Of a DNA stretch of 64,000 nt, positions 1 through 7,560 are shown piece by piece. The translations under genes were made by a program, and so were the position numbers. Every line of letters begins with the position of its first letter. The first letter of the stretch is position 1. The notes beneath the pieces are model-generated. The model searched no databases. It saw only the letters and a list, made by a program, of their open reading frames with translations, and was not told the origin of the DNA. Origin of the DNA: Oscillibacter valericigenes (GTDB lineage Bacteria > Bacillota > Clostridia > Oscillospirales > Oscillospiraceae); NCBI RefSeq assembly GCF_021531435.1, contig NZ_JAFBIS010000012.1, positions 30,327 through 94,326 of the forward strand, given 5' to 3'.

Positions 1-84
1 AGAGTGATTGTACCACATGTCAAACATCCGGTCAACTGTTTTTCTGAAAAATTTCCAGGAATTTTCGCCGTTTCCGCCGTCCGC

Positions 85-113
85 TTGCGCGGCGCTTCCG
101 GGTGTGGTATCAT
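85..113 (+). promoter_or_regulatory. Predicted sigma-A promoter of ruvX
   Basis: TTGCGC at 85-90 and TATCAT at 108-113 are separated by 17 bases, and TGG directly precedes the -10 element (extended -10). The predicted transcription start is near 120, about 23 bases before the ruvX start codon. This is pattern-based only. Confidence 0.55.
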
Positions 114-142
114 GGGCAAAAAAGCGGAAGAGAGGACGCCCT

Positions 143-559
143 ATGCGCATCATGGCCATCGACTACGGCGACGCCCACACCGGCATCGCCATCTCCGACC
201 CCACCGGCTTTCTGGCCGGCTTCACCACCGTCATCAACGCCTACCGCCCGGAGGCCGTGGCAGAGCAAATTTCCGCCCTGGCGAAGGAGCACGGCGTGGA
301 GGAATTGGTGCTGGGCCACCCTATCAACATGGACGGCACCCGGGGCCCCCGCTCGGAAAAGGCCCAGGCCATGAAGACGCTGCTGGAGGAAACCACTTCC
401 CTGCCCGTGGTCCTCTGGGACGAGCGGCGCACCACCATCGACGCCCACCAGATCCTGATGAACAGCGGCAAAAACGCAAAAAAACGGAAAAAAGTGGTGG
501 ACGCGGTGGCGGCCACGCTGATTTTGGAAGGCTACCTCACCTATAAAAAAACGCACTGA
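143..559 (+). CDS. ruvX: Putative Holliday junction resolvase RuvX/YqgF
   Basis: The 138-residue protein has the RNase H-like fold signature of the YqgF family: IDYGDAHTGIA near the N-terminus with the conserved Asp, a central LWDERRTT block, and a C-terminal DAVAATLIL block carrying the last acidic residue. Family members act in pre-16S rRNA 5'-end maturation and have been proposed as Holliday junction resolvases. The length matches the family (about 140). The ATG at 143 is chosen because homology starts at once (MRIMAIDYG) and an AGAGG element lies just upstream; an in-frame extension to position 8 is not family-like. It leads a short plus-strand cluster with two chromate transporter halves. 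Confidence 0.9.
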   Translation: MRIMAIDYGDAHTGIAISDPTGFLAGFTTVINAYRPEAVAEQISALAKEHGVEELVLGHPINMDGTRGPRSEKAQAMKTLLEETTSLPVVLWDERRTTIDAHQILMNSGKNAKKRKKVVDAVAATLILEGYLTYKKTH

Positions 560-569
560 AAGGCACATC

Positions 570-1169
570 ATGGAAGCATCACAAAAAGCAGACACGCACC
601 GGAAGGGCCGGGTCCCCGGCCTGTTCTGGCAGTTTTTCAAATTTGGCTGCTACACCTTCGGCGGCGGCTGGTCCATCGTGGCCCAGATGCAGAAGGAATA
701 TGTGCAGAAGCGGGGCTGGCTGACGGAGGAGGACCTGCTGGACATCACCAGCGTCGGCCGCAGCCTGCCGGGCCTGATGATCGGCAATGTATCCTATTTG
801 TTCGGCTATCACGTGGCGGGCTTCCCCGGCGCCATTGCCTGTGTGACGGGCATGTGCATCCCGCCTCTGCTGATCCTGACGGCGGTCACCTGGTTCTATA
901 CCCAGGTACGGGACAACCCCTATGTCAGCCGGGCCATGGTGGGCGTCCGGGCCACCGTGGTCCCCATTATCACCTCCGCAGCACTGGGCCTGCGGAAAGC
1001 CGCCCTGACGGACCGCTTCGGCTATGTGATCCTGCTGTTGGGCTTTGTGCTGTATCTGTTTTTCGGCATGAACTGTATCACGATCGTCCTGCTGGGCGGT
1101 CTGCTGGGCTTCCTGCTCAGCCTCTGGCGGGAACACCGGAAAGGAGGTTCCGACCATGGTACTCCTTGA
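570..1169 (+). CDS. Chromate transporter, first half-size subunit
   Basis: This is a 199-residue membrane protein of the CHR (ChrA) family in its short single-domain form. The signature FGGGWSIVAQMQKEYV and the following SLPGLMIGNVSYLFGY region are typical, with about five or six hydrophobic segments. Short CHR proteins are normally encoded as adjacent pairs that together resemble one full-length ChrA. The next gene overlaps this one by 14 bases and is the other half. Members export chromate, but substrates of short CHR pairs from anaerobes are largely untested. It starts ten bases after ruvX ends. Confidence 0.9.
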   Translation: MEASQKADTHRKGRVPGLFWQFFKFGCYTFGGGWSIVAQMQKEYVQKRGWLTEEDLLDITSVGRSLPGLMIGNVSYLFGYHVAGFPGAIACVTGMCIPPLLILTAVTWFYTQVRDNPYVSRAMVGVRATVVPIITSAALGLRKAALTDRFGYVILLLGFVLYLFFGMNCITIVLLGGLLGFLLSLWREHRKGGSDHGTP

Positions 1170-1689
1170 ACTGTTCTGGTCCTTCTGCAAGATCGGCTTT
1201 ACCAGCTTCGGCGGTCTCAGCATGGTGCCCCTCATTAACCATGAGATGCTCTCCCACGGCTGGATGACCCTCTCCGAGGTAAGTGACATCGTGGCCATTG
1301 CGGAGATGACCCCCGGTCCCCTGGGCCTGAACTGCGCTACCTTCGCCGGCACCCGGGTGGCCGGCTTTCTGGGGGCGATCTCCGCCAGTCTGGGCGTCCT
1401 GTCCCCCACCTTTCTGATCTGTGCTGTCGCCGCCGCAGCCTTTGAGAAGTTCCGGGATTCCTCCTTTATGCAGAAGGTCATGTCCGGCGTCCGGCCCATC
1501 TGCCTGGGGCTGATCCTGGCCGTTCTGTGCTCCCTCTCCATGACCAACTACGCCGCAGCCTCGGGCGGAGTCAGCCTGCCCGCCCTGTTCATCGGCGCCG
1601 CCGCCCTGGTAGCCCTGCTGAAATTTAAAGTCAGCATCCCCGTCGTCATCGCATTCTCCGCCCTGCTGGGCCTGGTTCTGATTCGATGA
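1156..1689 (+). CDS. Chromate transporter, second half-size subunit
   Basis: The 177-residue CHR-family protein has the diagnostic SFGGLSMVPLI motif and the EMTPGPLGLNCATFAG stretch (PGP motif). It overlaps the preceding transporter gene by 14 bases, so the two are probably translationally coupled and form a heteromeric transporter. A GGAGG lies about seven bases before the ATG, inside the upstream gene. The product is an integral membrane protein. A strong bidirectional terminator follows immediately. Confidence 0.9.
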   Translation: MVLLELFWSFCKIGFTSFGGLSMVPLINHEMLSHGWMTLSEVSDIVAIAEMTPGPLGLNCATFAGTRVAGFLGAISASLGVLSPTFLICAVAAAAFEKFRDSSFMQKVMSGVRPICLGLILAVLCSLSMTNYAAASGGVSLPALFIGAAALVALLKFKVSIPVVIAFSALLGLVLIR

Positions 1690-1696
1690 GACATGT

Positions 1697-1736
1697 AAAA
1701 AAGGACCGCTCTCCGGCTGGAGAACGGTCCTTTTTT
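1697..1736 (+). terminator. Bidirectional intrinsic terminator
   Basis: An AAAAAGGACCG-type stem pairs with CGGTCCTTTTT around a GC-rich inner stem, flanked by A and T runs. It lies between the convergent chromate transporter operon (+) and the E2-like membrane protein gene (-), whose stop codon is at its right edge, so it can serve both. Confidence 0.85.
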
Positions 1737-3151
1737 CAGGTTTCGTCCCGGATGATCTCCTCCGGCGGCGTATCCAGCTGCCAGGGATCGCTGAGCAGGT
1801 TATGGAGGTACCGCAGGCAGGAGGCGAAGTAGAAGCCGTCCACAATGCGCTCGTCGGTGACGAAGTTACAGTCGATATACTTCCGCAGCACCACGCTGCC
1901 GTCCCGCTTCGTCTCAAACACCCGGCGTTTTTTGCCGAAGGAAACGAACACCGGCACGTTGCCGAAGTCGTACAGGTGGTGGTAGATGGGCGGGATGCCC
2001 AGGGAGGCCATGGAGGTGATGTACAGGGAGCCATGGAAAGGCGACAGCTTGGTCAGGAACCGGGGCAGCAGGCCGAAGTAATCCATGCCCTGAAGCAGAA
2101 ACACGAAGAACTTCAGCAGCAGGCCGGGAATCAGGTTAAAGGCCCCCGCCAGCTTGTCGAAGCCCGTGTCCAGCGGCGCGTCCTTCACCTCCCGCACCTT
2201 ATCGTTAAACCGCCCATACACAATGTCCGCTGTGTCGGCAGGGTCGAAGGTCACCTTGATGACGGTATCCGGCGAATCCGTGGACATCTCCTTTTTGATG
2301 GTCATGTTGATCTCAATTTCCCGGTCCCGGGTGAAAATGTGCTGTCCCGCGATGAAGCGGTTCAGCCCCGGATACCGGGCACAGGTGCGGACGTAAGCCG
2401 CCAGCAGGACATGGAGCACGCCGAAATTCTTCAGTCCCGCCTTCCGCTTTTCCACGATGTACCGCTCCATCTCCGTGACCTCGATGTGATCCTCGATGAA
2501 GTTCTGGGAGGTGTTGCGGGTCTTCATAATATACGGCGACACCGCAAAGATGGGAGACAGGCTCCGCAGGCGGCGTCCGTCGTTGCGGTCGCCGAACCGC
2601 TTCACGTAAGCCCCCTCCTCCACCGGGCGCTTCTTCATGGCCAGAGACAGGCACAGCAGCGCCGCCATACAGCACAGCACGCTGAGCTCCGGCAGCCAAT
2701 CGTGGAGCGGCCAGCCCACTTTCTGGGTGTCCTCCACAAAAATGTGGTACAGCATGGGCAGCCCGAACAGGGGCCACAGCAGCTTCTGAGTAGGCACCCG
2801 GCCTGTCACCGTGGCAGTGTACAAAGCCGCCACCAGGGCGTACAAACAAAGGCACAGCACTGTGTGGAGCCGGGACGGAAAGCCCAACGCTTTCACGGCG
2901 AAAAACACGCACCCCAGCCACACGGGGATGGCGGAACGGTAGAGCCGGTCACGGCTGTCCCGCAGGAGGATGACGATAAAGCTGACATTCGCCGCCAGAG
3001 GCAGCACCACCTGGAGCCAGAACACGGCGGAGGACAGCGCCTCTCCCGCCGCCCAGACGATACGCAGTACCGCCGAAGCCGCCATGAATATCATGGACAA
3101 AGCCGCCAAAACTCCCAGCTTCGGCAGCCAATACACACATTTTTTCTTCAT
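1736..3151 (-). CDS. Polytopic membrane protein with a 2-oxoacid dehydrogenase E2-like acyltransferase domain
   Basis: The 471-residue protein has two parts. Residues 1 to about 180 hold five or six hydrophobic segments. The rest resembles the catalytic (CAT-like) fold of dihydrolipoyl acyltransferases: a FGVLHVLLAAYVRTCARYPGLNR helix, a SLYITSMASLGIPP segment corresponding to the E2 TISNLG..G region, and a C-terminal VTDERIVDG block (D433-G439) followed by a helix ending in LLSDP. In true E2 enzymes that block reads DHRxxDG and the His is catalytic; here it is Glu (E434). No lipoyl or subunit-binding domain is present. The start is the ATG at 3149-3151, behind GAGGGGA. No partner E1/E3 genes are nearby, so the function is unknown. 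Confidence 0.65.
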   Translation of the reverse strand: MKKKCVYWLPKLGVLAALSMIFMAASAVLRIVWAAGEALSSAVFWLQVVLPLAANVSFIVILLRDSRDRLYRSAIPVWLGCVFFAVKALGFPSRLHTVLCLCLYALVAALYTATVTGRVPTQKLLWPLFGLPMLYHIFVEDTQKVGWPLHDWLPELSVLCCMAALLCLSLAMKKRPVEEGAYVKRFGDRNDGRRLRSLSPIFAVSPYIMKTRNTSQNFIEDHIEVTEMERYIVEKRKAGLKNFGVLHVLLAAYVRTCARYPGLNRFIAGQHIFTRDREIEINMTIKKEMSTDSPDTVIKVTFDPADTADIVYGRFNDKVREVKDAPLDTGFDKLAGAFNLIPGLLLKFFVFLLQGMDYFGLLPRFLTKLSPFHGSLYITSMASLGIPPIYHHLYDFGNVPVFVSFGKKRRVFETKRDGSVVLRKYIDCNFVTDERIVDGFYFASCLRYLHNLLSDPWQLDTPPEEIIRDET

Positions 3152-3172
3152 AAGTCCCCTCACAACACACAA

Positions 3173-3212
3173 ATCCAAAAACGGCGCGCTGTCAGCCGAC
3201 CGCGCGCCGTTT
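3173..3212 (-). terminator. Intrinsic terminator after the phosphoribosyltransferase gene
   Basis: An 11-bp perfect stem (AAACGGCGCGC at 3179-3189 with its complement at 3202-3212) is followed on the minus strand by a T-rich stretch. It sits between two minus-strand genes and closes the phosphoribosyltransferase transcript. Confidence 0.75.
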
Positions 3213-3220
3213 CGATGTAC

Positions 3221-3784
3221 TTATCCCTTGACCGTTCCGTCGGCGTTGAACACCGGCAGGGGCGCCAGGAACTTAATGTCGTCCCGCTGCTGCGCGGCGC
3301 CCTCCGCCAGGACTGCGATCTTGCCCGCCACGATGCCGCTGGCCGCGGCCACCAAGGCCTCCATGGCCAGCAGGGAGCCGCCGGTGGAGATCACATCGTC
3401 CATGATGAGGATGCGCTTGCCCCGGATGAGGTCCGCGTCATCCCGGCCCAGGTACAGCTTCTGTACGCCGGCGGTGGTGATGGACTGGTCATCCACATGG
3501 ATAGGATCGGGCATGTAGACCTTGGGGCCCTTCCGGGCAATGAAATACTTCTCCGCGCCGGACTGACGGGCCATCTCATGGATCAGGGGAATGCTCTTGG
3601 CCTCGGCGGTGAAGAGATAGTCATAGCTGTCGGCGGGGACCAGCTTCAAAAGCTCCCGGGCGCAGGCCACGGTCAGCTCCGCGTCGCCGAAGCAGATGAA
3701 CGCGCCGATGTACAGGTCGTCGGTGACCTTGCAGATGGGCAGTTCCCGCTTCAGGCCGGCGATTTCCATGGAATAGGTATGCAT
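3221..3784 (-). CDS. Phosphoribosyltransferase, adenine PRTase-like
   Basis: The 187-residue protein is a type I phosphoribosyltransferase. The PRPP-binding loop ILIMDDVISTGGSL is intact, with a preceding RKGPKVYM region and a hood segment as in adenine/xanthine phosphoribosyltransferases. It should transfer ribose-5-phosphate from PRPP to a purine-type base in the cytoplasm; the exact base cannot be read from the sequence. The ATG at 3784 is preferred because GGGAGG lies ten bases upstream; an upstream in-frame TTG would add six residues. It has its own promoter, diverging from the diguanylate cyclase gene, and a terminator downstream. Confidence 0.8.
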   Translation of the reverse strand: MHTYSMEIAGLKRELPICKVTDDLYIGAFICFGDAELTVACARELLKLVPADSYDYLFTAEAKSIPLIHEMARQSGAEKYFIARKGPKVYMPDPIHVDDQSITTAGVQKLYLGRDDADLIRGKRILIMDDVISTGGSLLAMEALVAAASGIVAGKIAVLAEGAAQQRDDIKFLAPLPVFNADGTVKG

Positions 3785-3837
3785 ACGATGTGCCTCCCTC
3801 AAAAATATCCGCTTATGGGCAAAACTTTTCCGAAAAT

Positions 3838-3865
3838 ATTATACAATTTTCCAGGAAAAAGTCAA
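3838..3865 (-). promoter_or_regulatory. Predicted promoter of the phosphoribosyltransferase gene
   Basis: Read on the minus strand: TTGACT (3860-3865), a 16-base spacer, TATAAT (3838-3843). The predicted start near 3831 leaves a leader of about 47 bases. Near-consensus in both boxes. Confidence 0.75.
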
Positions 3866-3885
3866 TTGCCTGCCTTTTGAATTTT

Positions 3886-3901
3886 CACGTATCCACGTAT
3901 C
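3886..3901. repeat. Perfect tandem 8-bp repeat (CACGTATC x2)
   Basis: CACGTATC occurs at 3886-3893 and again directly at 3894-3901. The pair ends seven bases before the predicted -35 box of the diguanylate cyclase promoter, where an activator could bind. No regulator is identified. Confidence 0.45.
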
Positions 3902-3907
3902 TTTGTG

Positions 3908-3935
3908 TTGAAAAGAAGGAAAAATACGGTACAAT
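3908..3935 (+). promoter_or_regulatory. Predicted promoter of the diguanylate cyclase gene
   Basis: TTGAAA at 3908-3913, a 16-base spacer and TACAAT at 3930-3935. The start would be near 3942, giving a leader of about 80 bases before the ATG at 4024. Confidence 0.5.
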
Positions 3936-4023
3936 AACATTATATAAGGTATATGAGGATCGTAAAGAATCAAATACCTTGGTTCGCCGCTTCAAAATTG
4001 TCCGCAAAGGTGTGTCACATAAA

Positions 4024-5112
4024 ATGTTCAATCTGTACACAGCCATCGTCCTGACCGCGCTTTTCCTTTTGCTCATCACAGCCACCGATATTCTGACAAA
4101 CCGCCTCATCACAAAAGAAATGAAGAAATGGGCTGTTCTGGCCTGTCTGCTGATCGCCGGTTCGCTGCTGGGCGAGTGTGTCGGCGTGCTGACAAACGGC
4201 GCGGCTCCGTCTCTCATCGTCCTGCATCAGATCGGCAAGCTGGTGGAGTTCTGCTGCGCCCCGGCGATCGGTGTGGCGGTGGCGATGGCTTACGGCGTGC
4301 TGAAGTGGCCCAAAATCGCCATCGCCGCCGCTGTCGCCCATGCCGTCTTCGAATGCATCTCGCTGCGTTTTCACTGGGTCTTCCGGATCGACAGCCAAAA
4401 CATCTACCACAGGGAAAGCCTGTATTTCATTTACATCGCGGCGTTCATCCTATCGATCATCCTCTGTTTTTCCAGCGTGATCCGCAGCGGCAAGGAGTAC
4501 CAGACCGGCATCGACGGTGTGCTGGTATTGACCCTGCTGATGCTCTTCATCGGCGTCGGGATCCAATTTATATACGCGGATATCCGGATCGATTTTTTGT
4601 GCATTGCCATTGGCAATATGCTGCTGTACAGCCGCTGCTGCAAGATCGTGCTCCAGCTGGACGCGGTCACCTGCCTGCTGAACCGCAGGTGCTACGACAC
4701 GGCTCTCGGCAACATCGGCTCCCGGGCTGTGATCCTGTTTTTCGACATCAACCGCTTCAAACTGGTCAATGACACCTATGGCCATTCCGTCGGCGACCTG
4801 TGCCTGAAAGAAATCGGGAAACAGTTACGGGCCGTATACGGAAAATACGGCTCCTGTTACCGTGTCGGCGGCGATGAATTCTGCGTGATCCTGGACAGCC
4901 ATTTTGAGCAGCTGGAGGAACTGAACGGGCAATTTCTGGCCGCCGTGGAAGCCCTGCGGAAGGAAGACCCCCGCATTCCGGATATTGCCTATGGGTATGC
5001 CTATTATAACGCTGATACCTGCCATATCCAGAAAGCCATTGAGGACGCGGACGACATGATGTACAGAAACAAACATGCCGATTCCCGCGCCGCAAAATCT
5101 TCGGTATCCTAG
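4024..5112 (+). CDS. Membrane-anchored diguanylate cyclase (GGDEF)
   Basis: The 362-residue protein has about seven hydrophobic segments in residues 1-205, then a GGDEF domain. Visible family motifs are LDAVTCLLNRR at the domain start, FFDINRFKLVNDTYGHSVGD (metal and nucleotide site), and an intact GGDEF at residues 282-286. The RxxD inhibitory site usually found five residues before GGDEF is absent, so product feedback at that site is unlikely. It should make cyclic di-GMP from two GTP at the inner membrane face, with the membrane half as a sensor of unknown signal. The ATG at 4024 is chosen because the first transmembrane helix begins there; an upstream in-frame extension is not hydrophobic. 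Confidence 0.88.
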   Translation: MFNLYTAIVLTALFLLLITATDILTNRLITKEMKKWAVLACLLIAGSLLGECVGVLTNGAAPSLIVLHQIGKLVEFCCAPAIGVAVAMAYGVLKWPKIAIAAAVAHAVFECISLRFHWVFRIDSQNIYHRESLYFIYIAAFILSIILCFSSVIRSGKEYQTGIDGVLVLTLLMLFIGVGIQFIYADIRIDFLCIAIGNMLLYSRCCKIVLQLDAVTCLLNRRCYDTALGNIGSRAVILFFDINRFKLVNDTYGHSVGDLCLKEIGKQLRAVYGKYGSCYRVGGDEFCVILDSHFEQLEELNGQFLAAVEALRKEDPRIPDIAYGYAYYNADTCHIQKAIEDADDMMYRNKHADSRAAKSSVS

Positions 5113-5156
5113 TACCGTTTTCCTGTTCCCCGTCGATTTGCACAAAATAGGTTGAC

Positions 5157-5180
5157 CTTTTTCTGTGCCATCAGAAAAAG
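5157..5180. repeat. Perfect 9-bp inverted repeat between diguanylate cyclase and gdhA
   Basis: CTTTTTCTG (5157-5165) and CAGAAAAAG (5172-5180) flank a six-base loop. It may be a weak terminator of the diguanylate cyclase gene or an operator upstream of gdhA; the stem is AT-rich and no T run follows, so neither role is firm. Confidence 0.35.
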
Positions 5181-5208
5181 TATTTGCCAGCATTCGAAAA
5201 AATTTGCC

Positions 5209-5237
5209 TTGTTTCCTTCGTGCAGAAATGCTAAACT
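5209..5237 (+). promoter_or_regulatory. Predicted promoter of gdhA
   Basis: TTGTTT at 5209-5214, 17-base spacer, TAAACT at 5232-5237 with TGC directly upstream (extended -10). The start would be near 5244, about 59 bases before the ATG. Confidence 0.6.
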
Positions 5238-5302
5238 GAAATTAGAAAACCCAGCAGGATTTTAACACATTAAACAATTTCAGATTACAAGGAGGAAGCC
5301 TG

Positions 5303-6652
5303 ATGAACGCGTATCTGGCCAGTGTGATCGAGAATGTGAAAACCAAGCACGCCAATGAGCCTGAATTCGTCCAGACTGTGGAGGAGGTCCTGACCTCTCT
5401 GGAGCCCGTCATCGACCAGCACCCCGAATATGAAAAAGTTGACCTGCTGAACCGGATGGTGGAGCCGGAGCGGATGTTCACCTTCCGCGTCTGCTGGATG
5501 GCCGACGACGGCACCTGGCACACCAACACCGGCTGGCGCTGCCAGTTCAACGGCGCCATCGGCCCCTACAAGGGCGGCCTGCGGTTCCAGCCCAACGTCT
5601 ATCCCGGCATCATCAAGTTCCTGGGCTTTGAGCAGACCTTCAAGAACTCCCTCACCGGCCTGCCTATCGGCGGCGGCAAGGGCGGCTCTGACTTCGATCC
5701 CGCCGGCAAGTCCGATTCCGAGATCATGCGTTTCTGCCAGAGCTTCATGCAGGCTCTGTACCGCTACATCGGCCCCGATGTGGACGTGCCCGCCGGCGAC
5801 ATGGGCGTGGGCGCCCGGGAGATCGGCTACCTGTACGGCGAGTACCGCCGTCTGAAGGGCGCGTTTGAAAACGGTGTCCTCACCGGCAAGGGCTTCTCTT
5901 ATGGCGGCTCCCTGATCCGCCCCGAGGCTACCGGCTACGGCGCGGTGTATTATCTGGAGAATGTCCTGAAGCATGAGGGCGAGGACATCGCGGGCAAGAC
6001 CATCGCCTGCGCGGGCTTCGGCAACGTGACCTGGGGCATCTGCAAGAAGGCGGCCCAGCTGGGCGCCAAGGTCGTCACCCTGTCCGGCCCCGACGGATAC
6101 ATCTATGACCCCGACGGCGTGACCACCAAGGAGAAGATCGACTATCTGGTGGAGATGCGCTCTTCCGGCCGCAACAAGGTGAAGGACTATGCCGACAAGT
6201 TCGGCGTGGAGTTCCATCCCGGCGAGAAGCCCTGGGGCGTGAAGGTGGACATCTGTATGCCCTCCGCCATGCAGAACGACGTACATATGGAGCAGGCCAA
6301 GCAGATCGCCGCCAACGGTGTGAAGTATTACATCGAGGTGGCCAACATGCCCACCACCAACGACGCCCTGAAGTTCCTGATGGAGCAGCCCGGCGTGATC
6401 GTGGCGCCCTCCAAGGCGGTCAACGCCGGCGGCGTGGCGACCTCCGCCCTGGAGATGGCCCAGAACAGCGAGCGCCTGGTGTGGACCGAGGAAGAGGTCG
6501 ACAAACAGCTCCACCAGATCATGAACACCATCTACCAGATGAGCGTGGACGCCGCCGAGAAGTACGGCCTGGGCTACAACCTGGTGGCCGGTGCCAATAT
6601 CGCGGGCTTCCAGCGGGTGGCCGACGCCATGATGGCGCAAGGCATTTTCTAA
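5303..6652 (+). CDS. gdhA: NADP-specific glutamate dehydrogenase
   Basis: The 449-residue protein is a class I hexameric glutamate dehydrogenase, which interconverts 2-oxoglutarate plus ammonia and glutamate. The substrate region shows YKGGLRFQPNVYPGIIKFLGFEQ, then the active-site lysine block PIGGGKGGSDFDP, and PAGDMGVGAREIGYLYG. The dinucleotide fold begins at IACAGFGNVTWG. Length is normal. The ATG at 5303 follows AAGGAGGAAG with ideal spacing. It stands alone between its own promoter and a terminator. Cofactor preference for NADP is inferred from overall similarity to the NADP-type family. Confidence 0.93.
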   Translation: MNAYLASVIENVKTKHANEPEFVQTVEEVLTSLEPVIDQHPEYEKVDLLNRMVEPERMFTFRVCWMADDGTWHTNTGWRCQFNGAIGPYKGGLRFQPNVYPGIIKFLGFEQTFKNSLTGLPIGGGKGGSDFDPAGKSDSEIMRFCQSFMQALYRYIGPDVDVPAGDMGVGAREIGYLYGEYRRLKGAFENGVLTGKGFSYGGSLIRPEATGYGAVYYLENVLKHEGEDIAGKTIACAGFGNVTWGICKKAAQLGAKVVTLSGPDGYIYDPDGVTTKEKIDYLVEMRSSGRNKVKDYADKFGVEFHPGEKPWGVKVDICMPSAMQNDVHMEQAKQIAANGVKYYIEVANMPTTNDALKFLMEQPGVIVAPSKAVNAGGVATSALEMAQNSERLVWTEEEVDKQLHQIMNTIYQMSVDAAEKYGLGYNLVAGANIAGFQRVADAMMAQGIF

Positions 6653-6667
6653 ACCTGCAAATTATGT

Positions 6668-6707
6668 AAAAAGAGCCGGGCGGGAATTTTCCCGCCCGGT
6701 TCTTTTA
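6668..6707 (+). terminator. Intrinsic terminator after gdhA
   Basis: A GAGCCGGGCGGG/CCCGCCCGGTTC stem around an AATTTT loop is flanked by A-rich and T-rich sequence. It overlaps the stop codon of the convergent phosphopantetheinyl transferase gene and may serve both directions. Confidence 0.85.
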
Positions 6708-7334
6708 TTCCTGCGAAAACGTCAAAACCATTTCCTGTATCCACTCGTCTAAAGAGATAAGACGCACCTGGCCCGGCATCTCCGGGCTCCGGGTGGCCAT
6801 CCCCGCCGCATAGCCGGGAAACGTATCCAGCGGGTAATAAAACTCTCCGTCCCGCAGAGGCATTTCGGTGCGGAGCAGAGCCCCCATGTGAGTCCCGTCC
6901 AGCTTGGCCCGGGCCTCCCGCCGCACCCAGCAGGGGAAAAAGTCCTGCTCCGCCACGCCCGCCGCCAGCCGCTCCAGAGACGCGGGCGACATGGGCCGGA
7001 TGCGCTCAATGTCCACGCCGATAGGCTGGTCACTCAGACCCACCAGCACCGCGCCGGAGGTGTGGCTGAGGTTGAAATGGACGCCAAGTGCATCCGGAAA
7101 GCAGGGCTTTCCCTGGGAAGAAAGGGCAATATCCGGAAGCTCTTCCCAGCCGCAAGCCTCCCGGAGGGCCAGCCGCAGCAGCAGATACGCGCACAGCGGC
7201 TCCCGCCGCCGGGCCGGGTCCTTTACCCGCAGCAGCCGCTCCCGGCGTCCGGGCGGCAGCAGGTTTGTCAGGCCCTCCGTCTCCTCCCCGGTCAGGGGCC
7301 GCTCCAGCCGCGCCGCCCACAGTCCGATGGGCAT
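6705..7334 (-). CDS. 4'-phosphopantetheinyl transferase, Sfp-type
   Basis: The 209-residue protein carries the superfamily motifs GVDIERIRP (Mg-binding Asp and Glu) and WVRREARAKLDG (W-x-R/K-E-A-x-x-K), plus the FNLSHTSG segment seen in Sfp-like members. It would transfer 4'-phosphopantetheine from CoA to a carrier protein. No polyketide or peptide synthetase is in the window, so the target is unknown. The ATG at 7334 follows AGGGAGGGA; the 23-residue upstream extension looks like leader sequence. It diverges from dnaG and has its own promoter. Confidence 0.85.
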   Translation of the reverse strand: MPIGLWAARLERPLTGEETEGLTNLLPPGRRERLLRVKDPARRREPLCAYLLLRLALREACGWEELPDIALSSQGKPCFPDALGVHFNLSHTSGAVLVGLSDQPIGVDIERIRPMSPASLERLAAGVAEQDFFPCWVRREARAKLDGTHMGALLRTEMPLRDGEFYYPLDTFPGYAAGMATRSPEMPGQVRLISLDEWIQEMVLTFSQE

Positions 7335-7364
7335 TTTCCGTCCCTCCCTCTCCGTTTTTTCCCC

Positions 7365-7393
7365 ATTGTACCCATTCTCCGCCGGCCTGTAAA
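7365..7393 (-). promoter_or_regulatory. Predicted promoter of the phosphopantetheinyl transferase gene
   Basis: On the minus strand: TTTACA (7388-7393), 17-base spacer, TACAAT (7365-7370). Two GCCGGC copies at 7381-7386 and 7394-7399 flank the -35 box and could form a hairpin or bind a repressor. Confidence 0.6.
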
Positions 7394-7488
7394 GCCGGCT
7401 CATTGAAAAAATTTTTGACCGCTTTCAAAAAAATTGCGAAAAAAAGAGGAATTTTAAAATGGACGGGGTATATTTTATTACCGTGGGC

Positions 7489-7517
7489 TTCGTGTCCGCG
7501 CGGTCTTTTGGTATGAT
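7489..7517 (+). promoter_or_regulatory. Possible promoter of dnaG-rpoD
   Basis: An extended -10 (TGG then TATGAT at 7512-7517) lies 17 bases after a poor -35 (TTCGTG at 7489-7494). The start would be near 7524, about 37 bases before the GTG. A TTGACC at 7416 has no matching -10 box at a usual distance. Confidence 0.4.
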
Positions 7518-7560
7518 AACCGCGCATCCCGGCTAAACTGAACGAAAGGAGGGACAGGCC

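Noticed and set aside
1802..3880. 692-codon plus-strand frame across two minus-strand genes
   Set aside because: It runs through a terminator, a promoter and two genes with family support; composition is shadow-like.
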